Shown here piece by piece: positions 1 to 11,502 of a stretch of 64,000 nt of DNA. The DNA comes from Platynereis dumerilii (lineage: Eukaryota; Annelida; Polychaeta; Phyllodocida; Nereididae), in assembly GCA_026936325.1 (NCBI GenBank), contig JAPTHN010000004.1:49565289-49629288 (forward strand), written 5' to 3'. Each line of letters begins with the position of its first letter. Positions within the stretch are counted from its first letter, which is position 1. The notes under the pieces were generated by a model that searched no databases, was not told where the DNA came from, and saw nothing but the letters and a program-made list of their open reading frames with translations. The position numbers and the translations under genes are program-made.

Positions 1-178
1 CATCGTTCGTGTTTTAATAAATGCGAACCCCGCGTCGAAACGGGGACTTCGGAATCGGATCCATCTTGTTCATGTCGTCTCTGATTATGGAGCTGCTAGA
101 CAGCCCTCAAAACCTAAAGACTTTACAGATATGGACTGTGTTTAAAAATGATAATAATGATAATAACATTTATTTGTC

Positions 179-307
179 GGGCATTATGGGGTATTAATCA
201 GTTATGGCCCTCGGGCAGAAATCATTTAATGCCCTCGCCTGGCGGCTCGGGCATTAAGTTAATGATTTCTGCTCTCAGCCCATAACTGATTAATACCCCA
301 TAATGCC
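179..307. repeat. Fold-back element (near-complete palindrome)
   Basis: A 28-bp perfect inverted repeat (GGGCATTATGGGGTATTAAT...) at 179-206 and 280-307 extends inwards with few mismatches to a small central loop near 235-250. No clear target duplication is visible. Confidence 0.85.
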
Positions 308-368
308 CTCCAAAAAAACGTTATTGACCAATTGTAGACACTATCCAAGTGCTGATAACTGGAAATGT

Positions 369-435
369 GCCCATCACAAACATGTTTCTTCGTGCTTATA
401 TTTACTGACCAGTACAGTACATGTTTGTGATGGGC
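369..435. repeat. 17-bp inverted repeat
   Basis: GCCCATCACAAACATGT at 369-385 is exactly complementary to 419-435. Probably another small fold-back; nothing else is recognisable between 436 and 890. Confidence 0.7.
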
Positions 436-894
436 TACTGTACCCGGAATAAAATAGCACACCAATGCAGAATAATTTTGACTGTATGCAAATAAAATAA
501 TTGCAGATTGGCCTTTTCATGGAGTTCATCACAGCGAAAAATGTTTTTAACGTAAAGATGTGTTTTTCTTCAAAAATTACAAGAAATATTTTTTCTGTTA
601 ATAGATCTATATGTAATTTTCATGTCCTTGTTTATTATATTTAACAGATTCCATGCAATTGACATAATTTTTTACAATCTTCAGAACCCTTTTATGGAGT
701 TTATCACATTGCAAAATAGCTGCCACATAATAATGTGATTTTCTCAAAAAATTCCCAACAGATTTTTTTCTCGTTTTCAGTTATGTAATCTGGATGTCCT
801 TGTGGACCATATCCAGTTGACATCATGCCATTAGAATTTTTTCTAACTTAAAGGTGTTTAAAACCCACTGTGTTATGTCAGTACACCAGTATTG

Positions 895-1167
895 GATTAG
901 GTCTTTGCCTGCATGAATTTGAACCCCGGTTGGAGAATGCACAATTTTCATTGGACCTTCACGTGCAAAATCCCAGCTGGATGTCATTTGAATGAGATGT
1001 TAAATGGACAGCCTCTTGTATCAGTGCCTGTGCTGGGCATGTAACAGATCCCTCACATGTATGGGGTAAATGTGTTGAGGACTCTGGATACTATTTCTCC
1101 CATCTCATCAATCAACCATCATGAGCGCCCAGAGTTGGGTTTAGAGCAGCTGCACTTACCATACAGG

Positions 1168-1240
<73 letters not shown>

Positions 1241-1318
1241 GTATAGATCTATGTATCTATGTATGTATGTATGTATGTATGTATGTATGTATCTATCTAT
1301 CTATCTATCTATCTGTCT
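895..1318 (+). mobile_element. SINE-A copy 1 with (TCTA)n tail
   Basis: Family name provisional. The 5'-truncated body (about 895-1168) matches the copies near 14.5, 16.2 and 49.7 kb (AAAATCCCAGCTGGATGTCA; CCCATCTCATCAATCAACC). It runs into a tetranucleotide array 1168-1318, with drift to TGTA and TCTG units. The 87-codon frame of YLSI repeats here is noise. Confidence 0.8.
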
Positions 1319-1499
1319 AGCTGTCTGTCTGTCTGCCTGTCTATGAGGCTGGCAGTGTCTATCTATCTATCTCTCTTTGTATCTACCTATTTATGATCCA
1401 CTAAATATTTATTATCCATAATTTCCATAGATGATCTAGCTATCTATGATCTACCTATCCTCTGCCTTCCTATCCGGTTCGCCTTTGTTGCCAGCAGGT

Positions 1500-1660
1500 G
1501 CTCCACCTAGTGTTAGTGACGTAATCAACGTCATGAGTGACGTCATCCCAGACTCGTTTCTGTCCACATATCAGTGGACAAGCAAGTAGTGAGTGACGTC
1601 ACAAAGCGTTTGTGAATGAGCGGATGTTGATTGCATTGTTCTCTCGACCAATCAAATCAC
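1500..1660. promoter_or_regulatory. Cluster of CRE-like palindromes
   Basis: TGACGTAA (1517), AACGTCAT (1527), TGACGTCA (1538) and TGACGTCA (1594) lie within 85 bases, followed by CCAATCA near 1650. This could be a CREB/ATF-responsive element of an unseen upstream exon, or the end of a transposon. No coding exon nearby supports a promoter. Confidence 0.35.
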
Positions 1661-1857
1661 AGAAAGCGGTACTAGCTACCTAAGGTCATGAAATGCCGTG
1701 GATCCCAGATTGCGTCATCCAGTTCACAGGCGGTGTCTGTGTTTACAAGGTGCCTTTCTGGATGAAACTGCATGAGTGGTTGGCATAATCTTTGGCATGT
1801 TCTGATGAAGGCAAGTTTGCATTAAAAAAAAGCTATTAGATAATGATAGCACTGTAA

Positions 1858-3975
1858 TATGGGCAAGGCTTCGGTGTCATGACATTTTTGGTTACATCAT
1901 CAGACATCATGTTTTTGCTGATTTTAAGGTGTTTCTGATGTAACAACTTCCATGGTGTCAACTAGCATGCAATTTCTTGCCTTCATTTTATAATTTCATT
2001 GTGTTTTTAAGTGCATAGTATGTATGCGTACTGGGAAAATTGCAGTGAAAGTGTTCAGGTAGGTGGACATTCGTGGTGTCCTACTGCTACTTTTGGGTAT
2101 TATTATTTTTATGCTAGCTGTAAAATAGGCCCTATAACGCAGTTCTGGCAGGTTTTAGTTACTGAACAATCATGAGATGATAATGAATGACTTTCCAGAG
2201 CCCATTGTTGGTGATGTTGGTAATCAGAACGTAATGAATTTTTACCCACTTTTCGTGTCTTTTCCGTTACATCATCAGTCACTGTCAATTGCTCCCAGAT
2301 ACCTTGGCACAATCCAAGCATGAACAAGTTCAGTTTTAGCACAATTAGCATGGAAATTAACTGGAGTGACTTAAAATGGGACATGCTCCCTTCAAAAATC
2401 AAAATAACCCTTTCATATAGTTGATGTTGTAACTAAGCCAAAATGTTACATCATAAGATGGATATCAATTTTTGATATAATTTCATTCTCCAACGTTTTA
2501 CAAATAAATTTGAAGAAGTTTTGTGACATTTGATCATAATTGCTGACTTTTGATTTAGAATGGCTGTATTTGGCTAGACGAGTAAGAGCCAGCAAATCAA
2601 AATTGTTACTGCCCAAGTGGCTCTTTTCTTTGGTTACATCATAAGATATTATCATACTTGACGGTTTACAGTAGGTTTTTCTCAGTGCACACTATCAGAC
2701 ACAGTTCATTGTGTGCAAGAATCAATGAAGAAAGGACAAATTTACCGGATTTCTCTACTTTTGTTGGAAAATGTTAAATGTGGATATTATAAAAACGCAT
2801 TGAACGTTCAGTCTGTTACAATACTTTGGTGTCATGTTACATCATCAGATTAATATTCCTGTTTGTCTGTTATGGTCTGTTCCAATGTCATTCCGCATGA
2901 GGCACATAACAGAAATGGAAACAAGTATAGTGTATATCCGTTTTATCATTCATAAGTTAAATAACTTCCTTGATTTCTGGATATTCTTTCTTATTATGTA
3001 ACATGGACACAATTCCATGATTGGCTGTTTTGTGTCATGGTTACATCATAAGGAAATACTACCGTTTTCCTGGAAAGACTACACTTCCGGGAAGTAGTTA
3101 ATTTTTCTAAGAGACGAGTTATGAGATTGATATCTGGCATAGCTTTTTCATAAAGCTCCTGGAGGCAGATACAGCTGAAATGTCTTTTATAAATTTTCTT
3201 ATGAGGTAACAAAGACACCACAAACCAGGTTATGATCTACAGATTCTTCTTTGAGCATCATTGCCACAGCTAAATTATGATATAAGTTTTAAAATCAAAC
3301 TCATCCCAATGCGGTACATGTCTTTTATTATCTGGACAAAATTCAGGCAGTTTCGATAGATTGTTTCTTTAAAAAAACTAAATTTGCGTTATACTTTCTG
3401 TGCTGATGATGTAACTTAGACACAAAAATTTGAAAATTGAAAATTAACCATGATGCTGTGACAATAAAAAGTCTTGTTTCAAAATAGAAAATATCTGCAG
3501 GTGCTACTTTAATCAAAAACAGCAGTAGCAAGTCATATTCAGTCCTAGATGAAGACACAGAAGCAAAATAAAATTGGTTTCGTGTCCTCGTTACCCTTTG
3601 CAACTTCTAACCTTCTTATACAGAAGGATAATACGATTTTAATCATACTTGCATGTTGCTTTCGTAAAAACTCCCAGACCCTATCAATTCAGATGCTAAT
3701 TTGTAATATTAAAATGGTATTTATACTAAAAAATATGGCTTTAAGTTGAAATTTTTGTCCTCGTTACATCATAAAAAATTTTGCTAAATTTTAATTTTAC
3801 TTCTCTTCCAGTACATGTTCAGCCAAAGTGACGATGTGAAAAAATGCCCAATTCTATAATTATTGGCATCATGCAAAAACAAAATTGATATTTGCTACTT
3901 TAAATTGCAAAAATGTTGAATTTTGAGGTCTTATGATGTAACCAAAAATGTCATGACACCGAAGCCTTGCCCATA
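1858..3975. mobile_element. 2.1-kb TIR element with TA target duplication and internal motif array
   Basis: Termini TGGGCAAGGCTTCGGTGTCA... at 1860 and the exact reverse complement ending at 3973 match for about 40 bp; TA flanks both sides. There is no transposase frame, so it is non-autonomous. The interior carries about ten copies of GTTACATCAT or its complement, spaced roughly 175-205 bp, many preceded by GTGTC as in the termini. This looks like degenerate copies of the terminal region. Confidence 0.85.
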
Positions 3976-4254
3976 TCAAGAACAATGCTGTCTGTGTATA
4001 TATAGCCTAGGCCTATAGCATGGTTTATAGAATCTTACAGTTTGTCTCACAACATGTGAACTGCAGGCTGGTGTTTGGCCTCATAGATCTACAGGTCCCA
4101 CAGCAGAAATACACATACATGTATGTAAATGATGTATACTCACTGGTAGATTAGCAAATTTGTCAGTTTTTAGTCACATTTTCGTGATTTTTTGCTGCTG
4201 TTTTGTCAGATTTTTGATCCAGAAATGAGACAGACTGAAAATTCGACAAAATCT

Positions 4255-4690
4255 TCATCAGGGGCCATGGCCCAACCCCCCCCCCCCCCCCGAAATACGC
4301 CACTTTGCAGGGGTGCATTAAACCTCCACCCGGGGGGGGGGGGGGTACTTCGCAGACTTTTGGGTAGGGATGCGCCACGGCGATTTTGAAAACCAGAACC
4401 ATTTTAATCCGGAAACCGACCAAAACCACAAACCATTTTAATCTTTTTGTAAAAATATCCACAACCAATTTAATCTTTATGATTTTTATACCGTTGAAAT
4501 CGTCTTTTCAAGCCGATTCTAACGGTACCAAACATGTTGGGGGTGCAAAAAGGGCAACCAAATTAATCTGAATTCCTAAAAAACCAAGACCATTTTAATC
4601 CTAGAAGGCCAAAAAACCAAAACCATCCAGCGGAGCCTCTATATATACACTCTTTCATAGTGAGTACCCCCCCGGGAACCTCCAGAGCTG
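4255..4690. repeat. Homopolymer C/G blocks and degenerate AACCATTTTAATC repeat
   Basis: A C16 and a G14 run flank a CGAAATACGCCACTTTG segment that resembles the right end of the hAT-like MITE at 6312. From 4390 to 4620 the motif ACCATTTTAATC recurs five times in an A-rich setting. No gene is visible between 3976 and 4860. Confidence 0.5.
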
Positions 4691-4904
4691 CATAATTTTT
4701 ACAGAAGTGAAGATTTTGCAGTGACACCACCAAAACGGCAAAACCCCTAACCCCTCATCCGACCACCAAACCGCTACTCCCCCAAACCAATTTTTGGACC
4801 CGTAGCAGCACGACCTCAGTCGTGCAAACTTCGCAGCAGTGCAGGAAGTAACATAGATCTATGCAGAAATCCTGCAGAAAATTTCAGAACTAAAGTATAG
4901 ATTT

Positions 4905-5490
4905 ATGCAGCTGCTTCCTGTAGAACTGCAGAATTCTGTAGCTTCCTGCAGCTTCCTGCAGAACTTGTGCAGTACTGCCGAATTGCTGCATAGCAGCCGA
5001 ATTCTATCATTAAATTTAGTTGCAGAATTTGTTCGGGACTGCAGAATTGCTACAGAACAGCAGAATTCTGCATCTACTTCAGAATTTGTGCAGAATTGCT
5101 ACAGAACTGCAGAATTCTGCATCTACTTGCAGAATTTGTGCAGAATTGCTACAGAACTGCAGAATTCTGCATCTACTTGCAGAATTTGTGCAGAATTGCT
5201 ACAGAACTGCAGAATTCTGCATCTACTTGCAGAATTTGTGCAGAATTGCTACAGAACTGCAGAATTCTGCATCTACTTGCAGAATTTGTGCAGAATTGCT
5301 ACAGAACAGCAGAATTCTGCATCTACTTGCAAAATTTGTGCAGAATTGCTACAGAACTGCAGAATTCTGCATCTACCTACAGAATTTGTGCAGAATTGCT
5401 ACAGAACAGCAGAATTCTGCATCTACCTACAGAATTTGTGCAGAATTGCTACAGAGCAGCAGAATTCTGCTATTAGTTGCAGAATTTGTT
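4905..5490 (+). repeat. 50-bp minisatellite with palindromic core
   Basis: About nine 50-bp units from 5040, each with GCAGAATTCTGC and GTGCAGAATTGCTACAGAAC, preceded by diverged units. Because 50 is not a multiple of three and no unit contains a stop, all three plus-strand frames are open (up to 195 codons). I treat these as non-coding. Confidence 0.9.
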
Positions 5491-5499
5491 AATAGGCCT

Positions 5500-6303
5500 A
5501 ATTTGTTTTAAAAATCTCCAACCTCATAATTTTGGCTAATAGCTGGTACCTGGAAAAAGGGGAGCTGTAGCAGGGGAAAGCTCTCCAGGTTTTCTGGTCA
5601 AGTGTGCTCAACCCCCCCCCCCCCTCCATACCGCCCTGATACTGACCTGCCAGCAGCCAGCTCCTGCAGCACCTGCAGTATGTGGCAGCATGCAGACTGG
5701 GTGGCTTTTTTCAGAATGACCACCAGATGGATTAAATGCCCATTGACTACATCTCCCTCTAGCTGACATTGGTTGAACTGCAGCAAAACAACCTTGAGGT
5801 CGCGGACGTTGCTACAATAAAGGAGGGGGCGTGGTCATTTTTTGGAGGATTTCTCAAATTTAGGAGTTCACCATGGCTCCGTAAGTTGCCTGAGTCATTA
5901 TGGATGTTATAGTCATTATATTGCACATTTACCATGCCTTTATAATGACTGTCAGTTCTTGATATTGCTGTATAAAAACTGCTTAAACACACATGCATGA
6001 GCTAATAAATATAATTTTACCAATTTTTTGATGCTGTGCACTGCTATGCTCCACTTAAATTTCTTGATAGCACCCCCCCCCCTCCTCTCACTTTCCTTAT
6101 TTAGCACAACTAGGTTGTGACCTATTCCCAAAGCATGTCACCACTGTGCTAGCTTTGTGTAAATAGTAGGCATACCAAATAGAGCATAGTAAACCAGGGT
6201 AGTCTTATCATGGTTATTGGCTATATTGGCACTCAACAGCATTAGCCATTGACTGTGCTGAGCAGTTCAATTGATTTCTGGCAGGCACCATATATATTCT
6301 ACA
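5500..6303. other. No gene seen
   Basis: Unique-looking AT-rich sequence with C-runs at 5612 and 6072. Two antisense frames under 80 codons have no recognisable domain and no splice context. Confidence 0.5.
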
Positions 6304-6472
6304 GTAGACTGCAGGGGCGTATCTAGAAATGGCCTGCGGGGGGGGGGGCATTACATGGGGTGAATACGTGGCGCTCCGCGGCTTTTCTTATCTCTTCCAT
6401 GTTAATTTTGGGCCTGAAGGGGGGGCCATGGCACCATGGCCCCCCCCCCCTAAATACGCCACTGGTAGACTG
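6304..6472. mobile_element. hAT-type MITE, 153 bp, perfect 8-bp target duplication
   Basis: The element 6312-6464 starts CAGGGGCGTATCTAG and ends CTAAATACGCCACTG. GTAGACTG is duplicated exactly at 6304-6311 and 6465-6472. The 8-bp duplication and CAGGGGCG termini indicate hAT. Confidence 0.88.
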
Positions 6473-6780
6473 TTTGTCTGATAGAACTGTTTATTGTAAG
6501 TGGCAGATACATGTATTTACTTATAACAGTGTATAGCTTCTTGTCACTTTATCAGATTTTATCGATAATTGTCTCGATCAATGTTGAAATTAGCCAGTGT
6601 ATTGTGCTTGTTGTGGTATTCGTAACTTGTGAGATGTACAGGTGTGGGTAGGGTTAATACAAGCTGTCCTCTAAATCCTTATCTATTAACCCAATCGGAA
6701 ACAATAAGGGTGGCAAGAACTGTTTATTCAGGGCTGGATCACATCTATATTTTGTGTTTATTGAGTCTATACTCTTATGG

Positions 6781-6990
6781 AAGGGGGGATGAGTGGTAGT
6801 GGTTTGGGCTGCCAATCTTTGGGTTCAGGGTTCGAATCCAGCTTCTGTCGGGTCACTTAATTGGGCCTATGTTGGAAGGCAGTTTCAAACTTTCAATGAT
6901 CCTTCACCTCATTGCTGTGTACTCCTCATGACTCAATTAGACTACTAAGTGCATAAATACAGGACGTAGAGCCCAATTAATCATCCATCC
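6781..6990 (+). mobile_element. SINE-B copy 1
   Basis: tRNA-derived: GAGTGGTAGTGG (A-box-like) and GGTTCGAATCC (B box), followed by the family body GTGCATAAATACAGGACGTA and ending in CATCCATCC. Related copies are at 8284, 9588, 19189, 47896 and 62581. Family name provisional. Confidence 0.85.
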
Positions 6991-8169
6991 TATTTAGAAA
7001 TACTACAAATACAGGCTTATAAACTATTATCTAAAGTGAGTACTATTTATGTGTCATCCCAAATGCTCCCAATTGTTATCTCTCCGTAATAATGGTTAAT
7101 ATTTGTTTGCCTCATTTGTCCCCTTTGATATTAACCTTTGATGTCCTTGTGTGAGGTTTGGCAGGTAGACAGTTTCCTGAAGGCTATTGCTCAACATGCA
7201 GGCTGAATGGTGGACCAATATAAAAGCTCTAATATAAGAGCTCTAATACAACTTTGTCATAATCATTTATATATTTTTATGTCACAATCACTGCACACTT
7301 GTTATATAATTAGGATGTATTTGAAAATGATTATCTCTGGAGGTTTAAAATGCCATTTCTCTTTTAGTGTTTAATTGGCAGACAAAAAAATAAAACTTAA
7401 TCCTGCCGTTTGAATTATTTCCATTGCACCTTTGTGTCGTGGGAATGCTTCTTTTTTTTGGAATTTAAGAAAGTTCAAGTTTATCATCATAACTAGCCTG
7501 TGTGTAACGATTAAAAATAAGCCTTTAGTTATTGGATAATAGTAATAATTTACAGGAAATGTTATAACTTATCGTAATTTTCTTTATACCCGTTATATTT
7601 ATATGATTTATATTTATATGGTTAATCAGAACATTGAACAACATATATCTGTATATCATACATGTGTATAAACACCATGAAACATGAAAAATCATGTACA
7701 TGTATACAAACAGTTTAATGCAGGATACTAATTTTGTTTTTTTAACACAAAAGCACCTGAAACAATGTGGATCGAAAGAAATGCTGCAATATTGAACACT
7801 ACCTTACTCAGAGTTAGGTCTGAGCAGTACACAGAAGGCATGAGATCATGTATGAGGGGGAGTTCTTGGCTCTGGCCTCCTATAGGCAGTCTGGGAGATT
7901 ACCATCACATGAGGACTATTGCAATTCTGGCTAGTTCCTGGCCCTGACAGTATGTCTGTAGCTTAACTGATTATAAGTCCATAACCGATTTCACAAAGTC
8001 ATCAGTGTCTCATGATGGTACCTTTGTTTTTTCTGGAACAATTGGTTCTTTACCGGGTCATTTAATGGAGAGGCCTGACAAAGTTTACAGAGATGATGTC
8101 CCTGATACAACTCCATGCCGGATTTGGCAGTGATAACAGCAACAGTAATCTTAAAATTAATAGCTTATC
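6991..8169. other. No gene seen
   Basis: AT-rich single-copy-looking sequence. A 60-codon frame at 7765-7947 has no recognisable similarity and no splice support. Confidence 0.5.
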
Positions 8170-8870
8170 AAAGATGATACTGAGCACTGAAAGAGTCCTG
8201 GTCAGGCTGGGGCCCTTGATAGGGTCATTGCATAGTGAGGACAGTGCTTAGATGAGAGTCCTCTGGGACCAGGGGATTTGCAGGGGTATGGTTTAACTAG
8301 TGGTAGTTTGCTAGGCTGCAAATCGCTGGGTCCAGGGTTCTCTCTTGCTGGGTACCCTGGGCCTATTTTGGTTGGCTGTTTTAATCATCCTTTGCCTCAT
8401 TGACATACATGTCCTTCTCCTGTCCTGATTAGCCTATTAAGCCTACCATGTGCATAAATACAGGACGTAAAGCCCCAATGTCACCCATCCTCTAGGGCTG
8501 AGGACATCGGAGTCCTCAGCACATGGTAAACCCCCTGACTGGTAGACAATGCTGGGATGAGCGTCCGCTGGGTCTGTGGCCAAAGACATCGGAGTCTTCA
8601 GGTATTTAAACTCCCTGACTGATCTTTAAACAGCTAAAGCTAGGATGAGAGTCCTCTGAGGCTGAGCACGTAGGAGTCAGCGCATGGTAAACTCTCTGAC
8701 TGATAGAAAGTGCTGGGGTGAGAGCGGAGGTGAGAGTCCTCCTCAGCGCATGGTAAAATCCTGACTTGGCCCTGACAGTGCTGCGGTGAGAGTCCTCACT
8801 CCTCAGGGCTGTCAGGAAATCGGAGTCCTCTGCGCATGGTTCACTCCCTGACTGATAGAGCCTCTCTCCC
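8170..8870 (+). repeat. Degenerate 70-95-bp tandem repeat, interrupted by SINE-B
   Basis: Units carry GATGAGAGTCCTCTGGG, CATCGGAGTCCTCAG and CATGGTAAACTCCCTGACTG, best seen at 8239, 8546, 8630, 8705 and 8773. A SINE-B copy splits the array at 8284-8490. The array ends about 70 bp before exon 1 of the KY-like gene, so it may lie in its promoter or 5'UTR. Confidence 0.75.
8284..8490 (+). mobile_element. SINE-B copy 2
   Basis: Body with AATCGCTGGGTCCAGGGTTC and GTGCATAAATACAGGACGTA. The B box is damaged (GGGTTCTCTC). It lies inside the tandem array at 8170-8870. Confidence 0.8.
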
Positions 8871-8945
8871 ACCACCTCCTGTAAGTGTGTCAGTGACGTT
8901 GCCTGTCCTACTTAGCTCTCTCTCTGCTCCTTTTACAGACAGTTC

Positions 8946-9021
8946 ATGCAGAAGTCTCCTATCCAGTGGCAGGTGTCTCTAGTTCGTGGATTTGGACAGT
9001 ACTTTTTGGAGATCATGGAAG
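8946..9021 (+). CDS. KY-like gene, exon 1 (N-terminus)
   Basis: The exon encodes 25 residues beginning [18 protein letters not shown] and ends on the first base of a Gly codon before GTGGGT. A pyrimidine-rich tract and AG end at 8938, so the transcript probably enters here from an unseen upstream exon. The frame is open back to a TAG at 8913, and this ATG is the first one. The peptide has no classic signal sequence. I do not recognise a family for this segment. Confidence 0.65.
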
Positions 9022-11440
9022 GTGGGTTGATTTAATTGTTGATTTAATCATTGATTTATTGATTGATTCAATGTTCTAATGATTGATTTTGTGCATTAAT
9101 TCAGTGATTGGTGGTAGAATTGATGAAGTAGGCATAAAAATTTGCACTTTTTGCTGTCTGTATAAAGCCTGACTCCTTCATCATGTTGATCTACCTTTCA
9201 GTGTGTATATATATATTTAGAATACATTCTTATTTAGCTGAACATTTAGTATGGCAGATAATTGAACAAATATTGTCATGCAGTAATATCTGACAAACTG
9301 ACAGTGAATATAAATCATAATGTCAAGAAGTTCATTTTGCAAATTATGAATGTTTAACTATTGTTTGTCATTTACCAGTTTTACACAACATTGTAACTTG
9401 TGGTCTTTTAGTATCCTGATTCCTGAAACATATTTTTAACTGGAATCCCCATCACAGTTCATTTTTAAATTATAGCTGATTTTACTTGAATATTTAATTA
9501 ATTTCCCTGTATTATGAGGCCCTGTTATAAGAACAACCTGCCTTATATGACCATCTTGCTCCTGTACTTGGAGGAAAGATTGCACCCCTAATCGCTGGGT
9601 CCAGGGTGCGGATCCTGCTCTTGCCCTGTCACCTCATTGGCCTATGTTGGATGGTAGTTTCAATCATCCTTCACCTCATCGCTTTGGCCTCCTCCTGTCA
9701 TTAGCCTGCCAAGTGCATAAATACAGGACAGGACGTAAAGCTCCAATCATCCATCCATATTATAGCTACTATGTCATGCAAAAGTAACATATGAAATGAA
9801 GTAATTGATAGTTTGATATATTTTCAGGTTCAGATGATAGCGACTGGGGCCCAATCTTCTCCATATGGAATCTCTTAATGATCCTCCTCTTTGGCTTCAT
9901 ATCCAAGAAGATCTACGACTGCGTAGGAGCCCGGGGGGAGGACACGCCCTCTGAACCCGTTACCGTAGGAAACGAGGGTGAAAAAGACGGAGCTAAAGAC
10001 GGAGAAAAGAAATCCGGAGATTCCGAGAAGTCCGCCACAGAAAGTGGAGCGGATAAGCTCAAATCTGGACCTGCCGGATCTGCTGGACCTGCCACATCCT
10101 CCAGGGTTGAAGATGTTCGTGCCGGAGCTGGAGGAACCACGCCTCAAGAAAAATCCGGATCTGCATCCTCTAAAGGTATGCCAGTGTGTCATGAATTTAA
10201 AAAACATGCTTATTTTAACTTTCTGTATCTTGACTTTATTTTTCTTTTATTATATTATTATTTATTAAAAATGGCTTTAGATATAGTTATATATATTTAT
10301 GTGATGCACCATTATGCCGCTGGTATGTGACTTTAAACATGGTAGCATTTAGGAGTAGTACAAGATATCTTCGACAACTGTGTGAATGTAACTAGTACGA
10401 CATACCCTGAGATGGTATTAAATTTATATTTGTCCTCTTTATCACATGACGTCTAAAGATTTGGTAAAAAAATTGCGGTTGGAGTGTCTTATTCTATCTA
10501 ATGTATGATAGATAGCCTACAAACTTATTGTGAATATTGTCTGACTAAAAATTTGAAGTGTAGTGTTCAATACTCAAAGTTTTTGTTTACAGTTTCAAGT
10601 TTTCAAATAGGGCTATGTATGTCATTCTTCAGACTAAACTGTTACTTCTATCTTAGATCAATATTATGATTTTCAGATTAGGTATTTCTAAAAAGTGTGA
10701 CATTACGATCAATGCTCTGCAATTGTACAATGAGAAGCAACTTTTTTTTGGAGTGCATAGTACAGCCAAGCTGAACAGTGCTTCTGGTGGCACTTTAAAG
10801 AAGCAGGTCTTTCATTCTCCCAGATCTAGTTGCTTGACAGAATGATTAGTTAATTATCGCCCATGCTATGCTATGCATAGGGCGATTATGCTTTAGTGCT
10901 GAAATCTACTGAAGGGGTGAAACAACCAATGCTGTGGCCTCAACCAGCCCACTCTGGAAGTTCTTATCATATGCATAACACATTGATACCATTGTAGATG
11001 TGCGCAACGGTTCGTATTTTCAGTTTAATTCAATATTAGAAAATTTACTATTATCAGTTTTAGAGGCTATCAAGGTCCAGAAAGCCTGCATTGTGGTGGC
11101 CATTTTCCCTTCCACAGGGTGAGTTTTAGTTCTCAGAATGGCCACTGCAAGCAGCTCATTACACAAGAGGGCAGCACCTGCAAGTCCTTTGCCACTTCCT
11201 CCCTTTGCACCACATTCTATTTCTGGGAAACTCAGCAATTCCTGCATCTCAGTATAGTTCATGCATCTTTCCAACTAATTATACAGGTAGTACTGGCTTA
11301 TATTGTATCTATTTCATATTATTCTATTCTCTTCCCTCCAATCTACGGGCAACTTACTATATATTATATAAACCTGTTTTATATTTATGTAAATAAAATA
11401 CTGGTTATAATATACACTCATGTAAACAAAAGATAGGCAT

Positions 11441-11502
<62 letters not shown>

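Noticed and set aside
4905-5511. Three overlapping frames of 126-195 codons
   Set aside because: 50-bp minisatellite translated in three frames; no independent evidence for coding.
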